39,122 nt of DNA from Salipaludibacillus aurantiacus (GCF_900111295.1 NZ_FOGT01000025.1:1-39122), one strand, 5' to 3'. Positions 8,616-17,181 are shown, counted from the stretch's first letter. Made by a program: numbers and translations. The notes: generated from the letters alone by a model not told the origin.

Positions 8616-10199
8616 CTAGCTAAGTAAACTCCCTTTTAACCAGGCGCGTGAACGGTATGGCCCGACGGGAATTTGGATCAGGCTCGTTTTTCCTTTCGAA
8701 TCGATCCTGTAAAGTTCATCACATTGCTTTGCATCAAACCCCAGCAATGGATGGCCTCCCATTCCTAAAGCACACGACACTAAGAGCAGCCGCTGCACAA
8801 GAATGCCCGCTTCCATCTGCTGAATACGGTATCCTCTATATCCTAATATCTCTTTGAGGTGATCCTTCTCTCCAACGAGATGAAAACAGAGTGGAACTTG
8901 ATACATATTGACATTAGGCAGAGTTAATCCATATTGTAAAAATTCCCGGTAATCCCCCTTCGAAATTCTCCGAAGCACATGAGTTTTTGCGTCGTAAGAA
9001 TAGGCACCATTAGGGATTCCCTCTACATTATAAAAACTGCCATATAAAGAAACACGAGTCTCAATCTGCCCCTTAGTATCGTCAAGATCATTGTGGTAAG
9101 AGAAAGAAAAGATCTCTTTTAATAAAGCAGATAATTGTGTCTGGTTTACTTTTTCTAAGGTAAAATCGCTCTCAGGAGAATACCGCTTCCTGCAAACAGA
9201 GGCGAAATCGAACGATAAGCTTTCTGCAGGTGGCAGCAAGTTTATCTCTGTACCTAATGGAAATTCCTTATTATTATTTTTCTTTAGTTTGACAAACGAC
9301 TTTTTTGTTTCAAACATCGATACGTCATTCAGTTTTCTAAGCATCGGATAATCAATGACTCTCTTTGAACGATTATAGGAATGATGAGTCACCGCTGGAA
9401 CTTCCCGGCACAATTCAGAGGCAGAAACCATGTGTTCGCTTTTTTGATCGTTGTCAGCACCAGTAAGTGGTGATTCCATACTTAATCCGATTACCGCATA
9501 GACGCTTTCCTCCTGGTCAGATAACCCAAGTAAATGATTAACAGCCCGGTCAAGAAATTGATAATATACCCGTGAAGAGAACCCCATCCGACCAGCTGCT
9601 TCTAATGATTGCCCAATGACCACACCTGCATCTAATCCTTGAAGTCTGTAAGAAAAATTATTGTATTTATAAAAATTTTTCCAAAAAACGGTTGAGACAA
9701 AAATGGTGCAAAAACAATCCGAATCAGAAAGGCTAGGGTCAATGCTTCTGGACAAGTAGGAATCGTAATTTCCTTCCCGTAACAAAACAAGACGATGATG
9801 CGCCACATCATAATGATAAATTCCTTCGGGAGCGCCATCCAGCTTTACATACACATATAATTCATTAGGGTACAACGCCCCGCCAGAGGGAACAAACCTC
9901 CGTAAAGACTGCGTAAAGCTCACATTCATTTCCTTCGTTCCATCAAATAAAGCAGATTGAGAGTAGTGAGTGAGACCGTAAACATACCATAAGAAATGAC
10001 CAAGCTCTTGAAGACTGGGGTTTAAACCATCTTCTCTCCTCTTAAGTGTTAAAGGAATTTCTGTATTAAGAGCAATCTCAGGTAACCCGCGGTACAATTT
10101 ATAAGGAAGCGGCGCATCCTCCCAATTTACCTCCCAGTCTGGGGGGCAGGTTTTATCCGTTTCAAAATGCAGGTGATGTAGAAAAGTATCCAGCTTCAA
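8616..10199 (-). CDS. SagB-type (nitroreductase-fold) dehydrogenase of the TOMM cluster
   Basis: 527 residues. The start is TTG at 10199, eight bases after AGGAGGG. Two nitroreductase-like halves are visible (about 60-260 and about 330-520), each with a RxxSGGALYPNELYVYV- or RVSLYGSFYNVEGIPNGAYSYD-like segment and a MEAGxxVQ/LDAGVVIGQ helix. This is the duplicated layout of SagB-family peptide dehydrogenases in heterocycloanthracin-type clusters. In the family, the FMN enzyme oxidises thiazolines and oxazolines made by the cyclodehydratase to aromatic azoles. It is the last gene of the cluster, 24 bases after the YcaO gene. FMN-binding residues were not individually verified. Confidence 0.82.
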   Translation of the reverse strand: MKLDTFLHHLHFETDKTCPPDWEVNWEDAPLPYKLYRGLPEIALNTEIPLTLKRREDGLNPSLQELGHFLWYVYGLTHYSQSALFDGTKEMNVSFTQSLRRFVPSGGALYPNELYVYVKLDGAPEGIYHYDVAHHRLVLLREGNYDSYLSRSIDPSLSDSDCFCTIFVSTVFWKNFYKYNNFSYRLQGLDAGVVIGQSLEAAGRMGFSSRVYYQFLDRAVNHLLGLSDQEESVYAVIGLSMESPLTGADNDQKSEHMVSASELCREVPAVTHHSYNRSKRVIDYPMLRKLNDVSMFETKKSFVKLKKNNNKEFPLGTEINLLPPAESLSFDFASVCRKRYSPESDFTLEKVNQTQLSALLKEIFSFSYHNDLDDTKGQIETRVSLYGSFYNVEGIPNGAYSYDAKTHVLRRISKGDYREFLQYGLTLPNVNMYQVPLCFHLVGEKDHLKEILGYRGYRIQQMEAGILVQRLLLVSCALGMGGHPLLGFDAKQCDELYRIDSKGKTSLIQIPVGPYRSRAWLKGSLLS

Positions 10200-10223
10200 A
10201 TCGTTTACCCTCCTGCTCTTCCA

Positions 10224-12164
10224 TTACGGGAATGGATGGGGAAATGAATTAAGTTGCTCATACTGTAACGGTTTCTTCTCATATCCCAGCTGCACAGGTA
10301 CCGTGAGTACCCTTTCCAGCCCTTTCACACGGGTGAGGTGATGCCCAAACGTCATTGGCAACATGCCTGGGATTAATACCTTCGCACAGTATAATCCATT
10401 CCGTTCAATGACAGGTGTTGTTTGATCAACCACAATCACATCCAGGTTTACACGGCGCAACCTCTGAAGAATATCCTGAAGGTCATCTTTTAAATCAGTA
10501 TTGGCCGGCGGCTCCTTAAATTCCTCAGCAAACGTACGTAAAGGGCGGTGATCATCCAATAAAAAAGTCAGCCGTTCTTCTGCTTCTTTGAGACCATACA
10601 GCATCCCGTGATCCTCCATGGTACGGACTGCAAACGGATCTTTAAGCATCTTTTTATATTTCTTTCGGTTTTTCTCCAGCTTTTCATCGTCCCTGAACAT
10701 CATTCCTGCAAGCTCGTAAATTGAGCTTTTTACAGCACTGACAGGATCAGGGTTTGCACCAGCTGCGCAAATAATGTTGACGCCTTTGGATCTTTTGTTT
10801 TTGGCGATTGCCCAAACACTTGGAATCCCATGTTCCATTGTTGAATTGTAAAAATAAAGCTCATAACCGGTAACTTCAGTTATACGTTCGACCATCAGCT
10901 GTAATTCTGTGTCGTTAGCTGAACGAAGATCAAGCCGCGGCAGGGGGAGCCTGGCATACCAAGTTAATAAGAATGAATCCCGCTCGACAACCTCCATAAT
11001 CGCATGGAAAATGGCTTCTTCTAATGTTCCTCCTAAGGCGCATCCATTTGATGTTTCATACACAAAGCCATCCCCGCAGCTCAAACTATAGTAGGCAAGT
11101 AACTCTGGAACTAGAATCGGCCGCTCTTCCAGCAGCGAATAACCCCAGACCCAATTCATTGGCTCCTCAGGCTTAAAAGGTTTAAACGGAAAATCAGGCT
11201 TTTTATACTGCTCCGTTTCGTGTACCCCAACACTTAGAGGATTTAGTGACCATTCTTTTAAATGATCATAACTATCATGAACGACTGTCCTTTTTCCCCG
11301 AGGTTCGATGCCGCAGTATCGTTCCAAACCTTCTAATATGGCAGTCAGCTCACTCGTTTCATAAGAATTAGATCTCCCGGCTACTCCCTCGTCTCCTCCA
11401 AACAGCGGCATGTTCACTAACACATCAGCAAAAGGAAGCCTGAGATCCTGCATTTTTCCATTCATGAGCCCAGTACGGTAATCGAGATAATCTTTGACTA
11501 ACCCTGTTTTTAATTCATCCATCGACCGACTACGATAAACGCTCTCCTTGATTTTAGGACTGGACTCTAACCGTATGTGAGCTAATTCTGAGGTATCTTC
11601 GGGTAATGAACTGCACATCGGACACGTTGGGTTAGGCAAAAAAATGTGCTGGGAGGTCGCTAACGTTTTCATGTTTGTAATTGATATTTTTTCTTCTAAG
11701 CTGCTGGATTCTCCTTGAAGAATCCTTTGCACCGCATGGCTGATCAAAGCAGCCATATGCGACAGCCCAACACGTGATGTCCAGGCATCTTGATGCATCC
11801 CTTCTTCTGCCGGCAATCTCCTTTGAAGCCCCCACATGTCCTTGCGATCAGGTCCCGCTATCATACGCCGCATATCAGCACAACCAGAACATCCCGGTGT
11901 ATCGGGGCGCACAAATGGACCAATGATTCCTTCTCCAAACGACATGAACCCCCGAAGCCATGGAATACCTGCTTCTCTGAATCTTTCTTCCGCTTTCTGG
12001 TGAACAGAGGGATACCATGAATCGTGGAGTACGAGAGCTAATTCAGTTTCACCTGGAACGGCTTCTCCTATACTTTGCCGCTTTACATGATAGTTTTCGG
12101 ATAAGTGATGATAGACGACATCCGCTAATAAACCACTTCCATTCATTATAATCAGGGAAGCCAT
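10224..12164 (-). CDS. Fused E1-like/YcaO cyclodehydratase of the TOMM cluster
   Basis: 646 residues. The N-terminal part (about 1-200) looks like the E1-like partner protein, with a zinc tetrathiolate set formed by Cys92/Cys95 (CSGC) and Cys181/Cys184 (CPMC). The rest is a YcaO domain: SNGCALGGTLEEAIFHAIME is an ATP-binding segment, and the protein ends in PHPFP, matching the PxPxP C-terminus typical of azoline-forming YcaO enzymes. YcaO proteins use ATP to activate the peptide backbone so that Cys, Ser or Thr side chains cyclise to azolines. The ATG overlaps the stop of the upstream gene by one base (TGATG), so the two are translationally coupled. Leader binding may be shared with the upstream RRE-like protein. 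Confidence 0.87.
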   Translation of the reverse strand: MASLIIMNGSGLLADVVYHHLSENYHVKRQSIGEAVPGETELALVLHDSWYPSVHQKAEERFREAGIPWLRGFMSFGEGIIGPFVRPDTPGCSGCADMRRMIAGPDRKDMWGLQRRLPAEEGMHQDAWTSRVGLSHMAALISHAVQRILQGESSSLEEKISITNMKTLATSQHIFLPNPTCPMCSSLPEDTSELAHIRLESSPKIKESVYRSRSMDELKTGLVKDYLDYRTGLMNGKMQDLRLPFADVLVNMPLFGGDEGVAGRSNSYETSELTAILEGLERYCGIEPRGKRTVVHDSYDHLKEWSLNPLSVGVHETEQYKKPDFPFKPFKPEEPMNWVWGYSLLEERPILVPELLAYYSLSCGDGFVYETSNGCALGGTLEEAIFHAIMEVVERDSFLLTWYARLPLPRLDLRSANDTELQLMVERITEVTGYELYFYNSTMEHGIPSVWAIAKNKRSKGVNIICAAGANPDPVSAVKSSIYELAGMMFRDDEKLEKNRKKYKKMLKDPFAVRTMEDHGMLYGLKEAEERLTFLLDDHRPLRTFAEEFKEPPANTDLKDDLQDILQRLRRVNLDVIVVDQTTPVIERNGLYCAKVLIPGMLPMTFGHHLTRVKGLERVLTVPVQLGYEKKPLQYEQLNSFPHPFP

Positions 12165-14098
12165 CAGCAGTCCCCCTCTCGAACCTGTACACCAAACACC
12201 CCTGCCAGCTCATGCTTTAAAAAAGGTTCGAACGAAAGGTCATAACTAACTAAACGTTTTTTGTATTGTTTTAAAATCTGGATGGAAGATTGCAAGATTT
12301 CTAATTGAGTCATTCCATCACAAGAAGGAATTTTAAGCTGGATTCTCTTTTTATCAGCAAAGCCGTCTGGCACAGGTTTATCCCTTACCAGTGAATTGGG
12401 CTCGTTTGGCGTATTTAAATGAGCTTGTTTCAATGCCTGTCGTAAGGCCAGCGTTATATTTAAACCTGTTCTATGGTACGTTTGGCCATTTGATTTTATC
12501 CGGATAACAGGAAAGCCCAGAAAATTCTCCATTAAATCGATGTCCGGTGGCCCATTTAAAGTAGTCAGCGCATCTAAATAGTATCTGCATTGCTGGTCGT
12601 CTATTGAGTCCAGCTGCAGTTCAAAGTGCAGATTAGGTTGATCAGCCTTTCTTTCACTCAGCTTGTCATCTAAATAGTTTTGCAGTCCCCGACATACAGC
12701 TTCTTCAATTGTTTGCCCAGCACCGATGCCCATAAATCCTTCTCGTATAAGCGGGTCGTTCTGATTTTCATGTGAATCAACCACCTGTGACACATACATT
12801 TCAATGCCAGTCAGTCCGGCATGTCTTTTTGCTTCCTCATGTGTAAAGCCAGCACAAACAACTTCTGAGAGAAGGGCTGCCGGTCCGGAACTCATCGGGT
12901 TAACTGCCTGAACATAACACTGAGCCAGAGGAAGCTGAGGCAAATCTCGCTCCTCCCATGAATGAAAAATGCCTGCCTCTTCGGAAGTTAACTGACTAAA
13001 ATATTCCAGCAGTTTACTGGGTGAATTTTTTCTGTTCTTTTCATTTTTAACCCTCACATCAAGGTCTTCAATTAGCGTGGGCGTTAAAACACTGGACGAC
13101 ACCAACGGGTGGGGAAGGTACGAGAGCCATTTCCCTTCCAATGTTTCGAGATTAAGCAGGTAAATTTGGCTGCTTTGAGCCTGACTTGAAATTCCTGCCG
13201 CTTTCTTGAAAAATTCAAACACAATGACATTGGCCAAAAGCGATCCGGCAGTTGAAGAGAAATTGGCAGGCTGATGATCATCTTGAACGGCAGACTGATG
13301 AAGGCGGCGCCATGCAGATTCCCAGCATCCATCTGATTCTGGCTTAACGACTGGACCCGCTAAGCCTGCATGTTCTAAACATATGGCTGGGAGAAAGACC
13401 TTACCTTCTTCTTTGCATGCGAAATTAAGATTCCTTAGTTCACTGATATTCCCATCCTGTGACACATACAGAACCCAATCGTAAGGATGCACCGCTTGTT
13501 TCCAAACATCATCCCCTTCTTCAAAAGACACCTCCATTACCTCAACCTCGGGGTCATCTTTTTGCGCCTTCTGCACCAGTTCATCAATACGGGACCGATT
13601 TGCAGGCATGGATTTCGTTACCATAAAGTAACATTTAGGAAGTCCCGATTCGAGTAACGCACTTACCAATGACACTAGTATGGGGCCAGCTCCGACAGCC
13701 AGAACTTTTGCCTTGCGGTATTCTTGAAAGTGGTACGCACCAGAATCTGTAAAATTTTCGATAAATTCAATTTGTGACGAGTATTTTTCCAAAACTGCAG
13801 GATTTAATTGGTGCGGCTGATCCTGGCTTATATCCCGTACAAAGCCATTCTGATACAATGTTTCTCCAATCTCATAAACTCTTTTCTTATACGGAGCTGT
13901 TAGTCCCTCGGTCAATTTTCCCAATGTTTGCTCCCCATTGAACATCGGCATCAGTGTTTCAATCCACTGATAGATGGTACTTCCTTTTAGACGAAAGGAG
14001 CTTTCATTATTTCTAAAATACACACCACCTTCTTGATCTGGTATATAAAATGTATCTTTATTTACCTTCAGTCGTGCGGAAGCGTTAAGTTTGGCCAT
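12164..14098 (-). CDS. ThiF/E1-like thiazole-bacteriocin maturation protein with PqqD-like N-terminus
   Basis: 644 residues, ATG preceded by AAGGAGGAGCTGA. Residues about 10-90 look like a PqqD-like winged helix (RiPP recognition element). A Rossmann/E1-like segment follows, with AVGAGPILVSLVSALLESG at about 134-152. The C-terminal part (GIGAGQTIEEAVCRGLQNYL, about 485-505) resembles a YcaO-like helix but lacks an obvious active site. It matches what is known as the putative thiazole-containing bacteriocin maturation protein (ocin-ThiF-like) found beside heterocycloanthracin genes. Likely role: bind the precursor leader and present the core to the YcaO enzyme. It is the first enzyme gene after the precursor, separated from it by a terminator. 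Confidence 0.8.
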   Translation of the reverse strand: MAKLNASARLKVNKDTFYIPDQEGGVYFRNNESSFRLKGSTIYQWIETLMPMFNGEQTLGKLTEGLTAPYKKRVYEIGETLYQNGFVRDISQDQPHQLNPAVLEKYSSQIEFIENFTDSGAYHFQEYRKAKVLAVGAGPILVSLVSALLESGLPKCYFMVTKSMPANRSRIDELVQKAQKDDPEVEVMEVSFEEGDDVWKQAVHPYDWVLYVSQDGNISELRNLNFACKEEGKVFLPAICLEHAGLAGPVVKPESDGCWESAWRRLHQSAVQDDHQPANFSSTAGSLLANVIVFEFFKKAAGISSQAQSSQIYLLNLETLEGKWLSYLPHPLVSSSVLTPTLIEDLDVRVKNEKNRKNSPSKLLEYFSQLTSEEAGIFHSWEERDLPQLPLAQCYVQAVNPMSSGPAALLSEVVCAGFTHEEAKRHAGLTGIEMYVSQVVDSHENQNDPLIREGFMGIGAGQTIEEAVCRGLQNYLDDKLSERKADQPNLHFELQLDSIDDQQCRYYLDALTTLNGPPDIDLMENFLGFPVIRIKSNGQTYHRTGLNITLALRQALKQAHLNTPNEPNSLVRDKPVPDGFADKKRIQLKIPSCDGMTQLEILQSSIQILKQYKKRLVSYDLSFEPFLKHELAGVFGVQVREGDC

Positions 14099-14174
14099 TC
14101 AGCTCCTCCTTATTCATCGATACAAAATAGGCACTACCATTTTATGTAGTTTTATTTGTCCCTTATGATTACCT

Positions 14175-14213
14175 AAAAAAGTAATGCCCCTGCGATAATG
14201 ATGCAGGGACACT
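14175..14213 (-). terminator. Intrinsic terminator/attenuator between TOMM precursor and enzyme genes
   Basis: On the minus strand an 11-bp stem (AGTGTCCCTGC with GCAGGGGCATT, two G-U) with a nine-base loop is followed by AC and six T. It lies 37 bases after the precursor stop and 76 bases before the ThiF-like start. No promoter is evident after it, so the enzyme genes are probably reached by read-through, giving more precursor than enzyme. Confidence 0.8.
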
Positions 14214-14249
14214 TTATCCATGAAATAATTAAATTTTTTAAAAGAAAGG

Positions 14250-14522
14250 TTAACTTCCATAACAGCGGGAACAGTTATGACACCTGAAACAGTTATGGCA
14301 CCTAAAACAATTATGACATCTAAAACAGTTAAAGCAGTTAAAACAGTTAAAAAAGCAGCCGAAGCAACGAAAGCATTGAAAACCGCCACAACGAAAGAAG
14401 CCTCCGCCCCCAAACGCACCAAGCTGGCGTGAATCTTCACTATTAACTTCCATAGGGGTTAACTCACCAACTTGGTATTGATCAATTTCCAAATTTTGCA
14501 ATTGATTTTGGTAATTATACAT
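14250..14522 (-). CDS. TOMM (heterocycloanthracin/sonorensin-like) precursor peptide
   Basis: 90 residues. AAAGGAG lies one base from an upstream ATG (14528) but seven bases from the ATG at 14522, so 14522 is the better start. The leader (about 1-35) is polar, with LQNLEIDQYQVGELTP. A GAFGGGGFF stretch then leads into a core with 14 Cys at positions 45, 50, 53, 56, 60, 63, 66, 69, 72, 75, 78, 81, 84 and 87. From Cys60 onward every third residue is Cys: FNC repeats, then three FRCHNC repeats, ending SRCYGS. Ser85 and Ser90 are the only Ser and there is no Thr in the core, so nearly all rings would be thiazoles. At DNA level the core is 9-bp and 18-bp tandem repeats. It starts the minus-strand cluster with the ThiF-like, YcaO and SagB genes. 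Confidence 0.88.
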   Translation of the reverse strand: MYNYQNQLQNLEIDQYQVGELTPMEVNSEDSRQLGAFGGGGFFRCGGFQCFRCFGCFFNCFNCFNCFRCHNCFRCHNCFRCHNCSRCYGS

Positions 14523-14862
14523 TTTCATTCTCCTTTGTCTTTAATTTTCAGGTTAATCCCACACCTGACGGGAGAGTTCAAGGAAATTATTAATCACCTT
14601 TACACATTAAAAAACACCAGACATTTCGCTTACTCTCTTCAACACACTATGATTCCCTTTAGGTGATTGTTACTGATTTGATTGCCCAAATCTCATTGAA
14701 GGTATGGCCATTCGGGTTGGTTGATGGGAGATCCTAGGTGATTCACGCAGAATACAGCAGAAAATAAAATACGGTAATATCATTTAAAATATCCGCTAGC
14801 TTGCCTGATAATGAAATAGGGCTGCCGTCATCGACAACCCAGTGTTCAACTATTGCTCATGG
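14523..14862. promoter_or_regulatory. Leader/promoter region of the TOMM cluster with three AGGTGATT elements
   Basis: No gene is seen. The 8-mer AGGTGATT occurs on the plus strand at 14661-14668 and 14736-14743, and inverted (AATCACCT) at 14592-14599, next to an AT-rich stretch that could hold the precursor promoter (minus-strand TAATAAT near 14586-14592). This may be an operator set for a cluster regulator, which is not itself in the window. No clear -35 was found. Confidence 0.3.
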
Positions 14863-14892
14863 AAAAAGCACCTGAATAATCAGGCGCTTTTC
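14863..14892 (-). terminator. Terminator of the lipoprotein gene
   Basis: Hairpin AAAAGC-A-CCTGA / TCAGG-C-GCTTTT with a four-base loop and T-runs on both strands. It lies 33 bases after the lipoprotein stop. Confidence 0.75.
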
Positions 14893-14925
14893 TTTCAATG
14901 TTTTTTTCATTTCCACTTACGCAAT

Positions 14926-16020
14926 TTATTGACCTACTAATGGGTAAGTGATGAGTTCTTTAGTGGTATCATTGATTAAACGGACTTCCCAAGCATGAAA
15001 ATCAAGTGCAGCGAGCTGCATCGCGTTCTCAAACACAATTAGATCTGCTTCCGTTACGACTTCTTCCTCCGCCGTGTATTGAACTGTAGCAATACCGTTC
15101 TCCATCGATGAGTTGACGATTTCCATTCCCTCTACAATCGCAGAAGAATAAAACGCGTCTTCACGATCTATTGAATGCATCGCCTCCACCGTCTCTGGAA
15201 AGGATAAAGGCTCACCACTCTCATCCTCCACTTGCTCATCTAACTCTCCGCCAGCTAGAAACAAAGTCTCCTCTAAATCTTCATCGTAGATCGTATAATA
15301 GCCGCGAGTTAGACCTCTTTCGTTTTGAACAATGAGGGGCTCATCAATGCCCCGTTCAGCCACAATGATGTCATTTTCTCCCTCTGGATTAAAAAATAAC
15401 ACTTCTTCAATCCCATATAAATCACTAATTCCCAACAGCGAGTCGTAAAATAAGCCCGACTGTGCGGAAGTGGCTGATAATTCATTTCCGTCTTCATTAA
15501 AGTGTATATGAAGTTTCGGCCACTCTACAGAAATATCAGCGTATGAGCTAAGAATATCTTGTTCAGAAAGATCTCCATCGTTAAGAGACATCTCTATACT
15601 CTCTTCATGTGACAGTTGTTCATCTCCATCACGTTTAATTGAAAATGCCGTATAAAATTGAACGATCCCGTCAACTTCTGCTTCAATATATTGTGAACCA
15701 ATTAAGTAATCAGGAGTCTCTTGTGTTCCAGCATAAGCGTCAGAATCATTCTCGTCAGTTTCATCTATAGCATCTTCTTCATTCTCTTTATTGCCATTCT
15801 CATCTGCTTCAGTTAAAGACTCTTCTCCCTTATTCTCATTGCTGCCATTCTCCTCACCATTGTTTTCTAATTCTTCATTTTCATCTAAATTATACTCATC
15901 TGCAGAGCTTTCATCCACCGACTCGTCATTCAAATCCTCTGAACCATCCTCGGAATTTTGGCATCCAACGATTAGGAAAGCTGCCGAAATACATCCAGCT
16001 ATTTCAGTCATTTTCTTCAT
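14926..16020 (-). CDS. Predicted acidic lipoprotein of unknown function
   Basis: 364 residues; ATG eight bases after AAAGGAGG. The N-terminus is a lipoprotein signal with lipobox LIVGC, so Cys20 would be lipidated. Residues about 21-95 are a low-complexity Glu/Asp/Asn/Ser tether. The remaining 270 residues form a folded acidic domain with GVEEVLFFNPEG-like strands and an ending DFHAWEVRLINDTTKELITYPLVG. The overall pattern recalls outer-face anti-sigma or GerMN-type lipoproteins, but I cannot place it in a family. It is a single-gene unit with its own ribosome site and terminator, pointing the same way as the TOMM genes; a link to TOMM immunity is possible but unsupported. Confidence 0.75.
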   Translation of the reverse strand: MKKMTEIAGCISAAFLIVGCQNSEDGSEDLNDESVDESSADEYNLDENEELENNGEENGSNENKGEESLTEADENGNKENEEDAIDETDENDSDAYAGTQETPDYLIGSQYIEAEVDGIVQFYTAFSIKRDGDEQLSHEESIEMSLNDGDLSEQDILSSYADISVEWPKLHIHFNEDGNELSATSAQSGLFYDSLLGISDLYGIEEVLFFNPEGENDIIVAERGIDEPLIVQNERGLTRGYYTIYDEDLEETLFLAGGELDEQVEDESGEPLSFPETVEAMHSIDREDAFYSSAIVEGMEIVNSSMENGIATVQYTAEEEVVTEADLIVFENAMQLAALDFHAWEVRLINDTTKELITYPLVGQ

Positions 16021-16125
16021 TCGTAACGCCTCCTTTTCTATTTATTTGTATACCCTTCCTGACTGAAATCAACGTTTTATTCGTATTTTATAAGATCAAA
16101 TTTAATAGTATCTACTGTTAAATTT

Positions 16126-16330
16126 ATTAATTTACAGCTTCAGCCTGATCCTGTTCCCAATCAAGGCAAATGAAGCTAAGATACAAGGTGGAAGACATTA
16201 TTTACCACTATGGCAAGTCAAGCTTCAGTCTGATTATTTTAAAAAAACATATTTTATTAATGCCAATACAGGCGAATCAGAAGACCTCGTAAGTACACCA
16301 TGGCGAACGAAAATGGATATTATAATAGGT
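16126..16330 (+). pseudogene. Likely C-terminal remnant of a secreted/PepSY-like protein gene
   Basis: One plus-strand frame reads YSFSLILFPIKANEAKIQGG, then RHYLPLWQVKLQSDYFKKTY, then FINANTGESEDLVSTPW before it runs into a terminator hairpin. The composition is protein-like (LPLWQVKL...KKTYFINANTGE), typical of a strand-strand-turn end of a PepSY or similar domain. The frame is preceded by a TAG with no ATG or ribosome site. I read this as the tail of a gene whose 5' part was lost by deletion. The parent family is not certain. Confidence 0.4.
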
Positions 16331-16333
16331 AAT

Positions 16334-16357
16334 AAAAAAACCGCCCGCGGGCGGTTT
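16334..16357 (-). terminator. Terminator of the broken VOC gene
   Basis: A 20-bp perfect palindrome (16338-16357, AAACCGCCCG with CGGGCGGTTT) followed on the minus strand by a run of seven T. It lies about 60 bases beyond the VOC stop. Confidence 0.8.
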
Positions 16358-16414
16358 GGTGTTTTAAGAATTTTAGATTGGCGGCTTGGAAAATGGCTTG
16401 TGTCAGACGAAAGA

Positions 16415-17181
16415 TTAAGAATCTTTCATGAAAACATATGTGCCGTTTCCGACAGTAAGTTTGCCGTGCAGTTTCTCATTAGCCGTGCGGAAACGGAGTT
16501 CAGTCAGGCGATTGCCCCTTCCTTTCGTAAAAATAAACGTTTTATCCCCGACACTCAGGGCGGATTCCCCGGAACGTTCCAAGTTGAAAAGAGTGTGCCA
16601 GTGTGTCGCAGCTGCTTCAGGATTAGAGACTTCGAATACAGCCGACTCCAAAGTGACAGGCCCCGCAGGATGTTCCGTAATTCCTTTGTTTTGAAAGTCT
16701 TTAAGGCGGTCAGCATCTGCTTCTTTCCACTCAATGAAAAATGGATAGGGGAGGCCATTGTAATCTCCGTCAATCGTCATCATCCGCCATTCAATCAGCC
16801 GGCCGTTCTTATCTGTACGGCTGCCGTTTTTAATCGGAGAGACATCCAGGCTGCTCCCTTGAAGAGAGGCGGCGACAGCATCGAGATCACTCGTCCGTAT
16901 AGCGACGCGGCTCAGGGCTTCATTTTCAGGTAAATAGGTTAAAGCCCTCTGCGCAATAAGATTGGCTCAGGCGGATTTTTTGCGACCTCCCACTCTTCCA
17001 CGCTGATAAATTCCAAGTAAGTCAGACCGAAATAACTAAGTGCATTGTGTGTTCCCCACAGTTTATGTGAGCCCCCGTGAAAAACATTGACGCCGTGCGC
17101 CTGAAAAGTTTCTGTCACTCTGTCTAAGTCATTTACATAGTGCACGCTGTGATCAAACTCAAGCTTCGGATTATTTTCCAT
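16415..17181 (-). pseudogene. VOC/glyoxalase-like protein gene, frameshifted
   Basis: The start encodes MENNPKLEFDHSVHYVNDLD through PPEPILLRRGL, then hits a TAA at about 16939. Reading one frame over, the protein continues without a break: ALTYLPENEALSRVAIRTSD, then GRLIEWRMMTIDGDYNGLPY and PFFIEW to a stop at 16415. Adding one G to the GGG at 16945-16947 would join them into about 255 residues, close to the usual length of glyoxalase-like (PF13468-type) VOC proteins. Both halves look otherwise intact and selected. So either the mutation is recent or it is a homopolymer sequencing error. Substrate unknown. Confidence 0.75.

Noticed and set aside
14114-14440. 108-codon minus-strand frame overlapping the TOMM precursor
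   Set aside because: It is the precursor DNA read in another frame (Val/Thr/Ala repeats) and crosses the terminator.
14526-14528. ATG at 14528 as the precursor start
   Set aside because: Only one base from GGAG; the in-frame ATG at 14522 has seven-base spacing.
16313-16933. Plus-strand 206-codon frame opposite the VOC gene
   Set aside because: Its 3' three quarters is antisense to the VOC gene; only the first short part continues the gene remnant listed.
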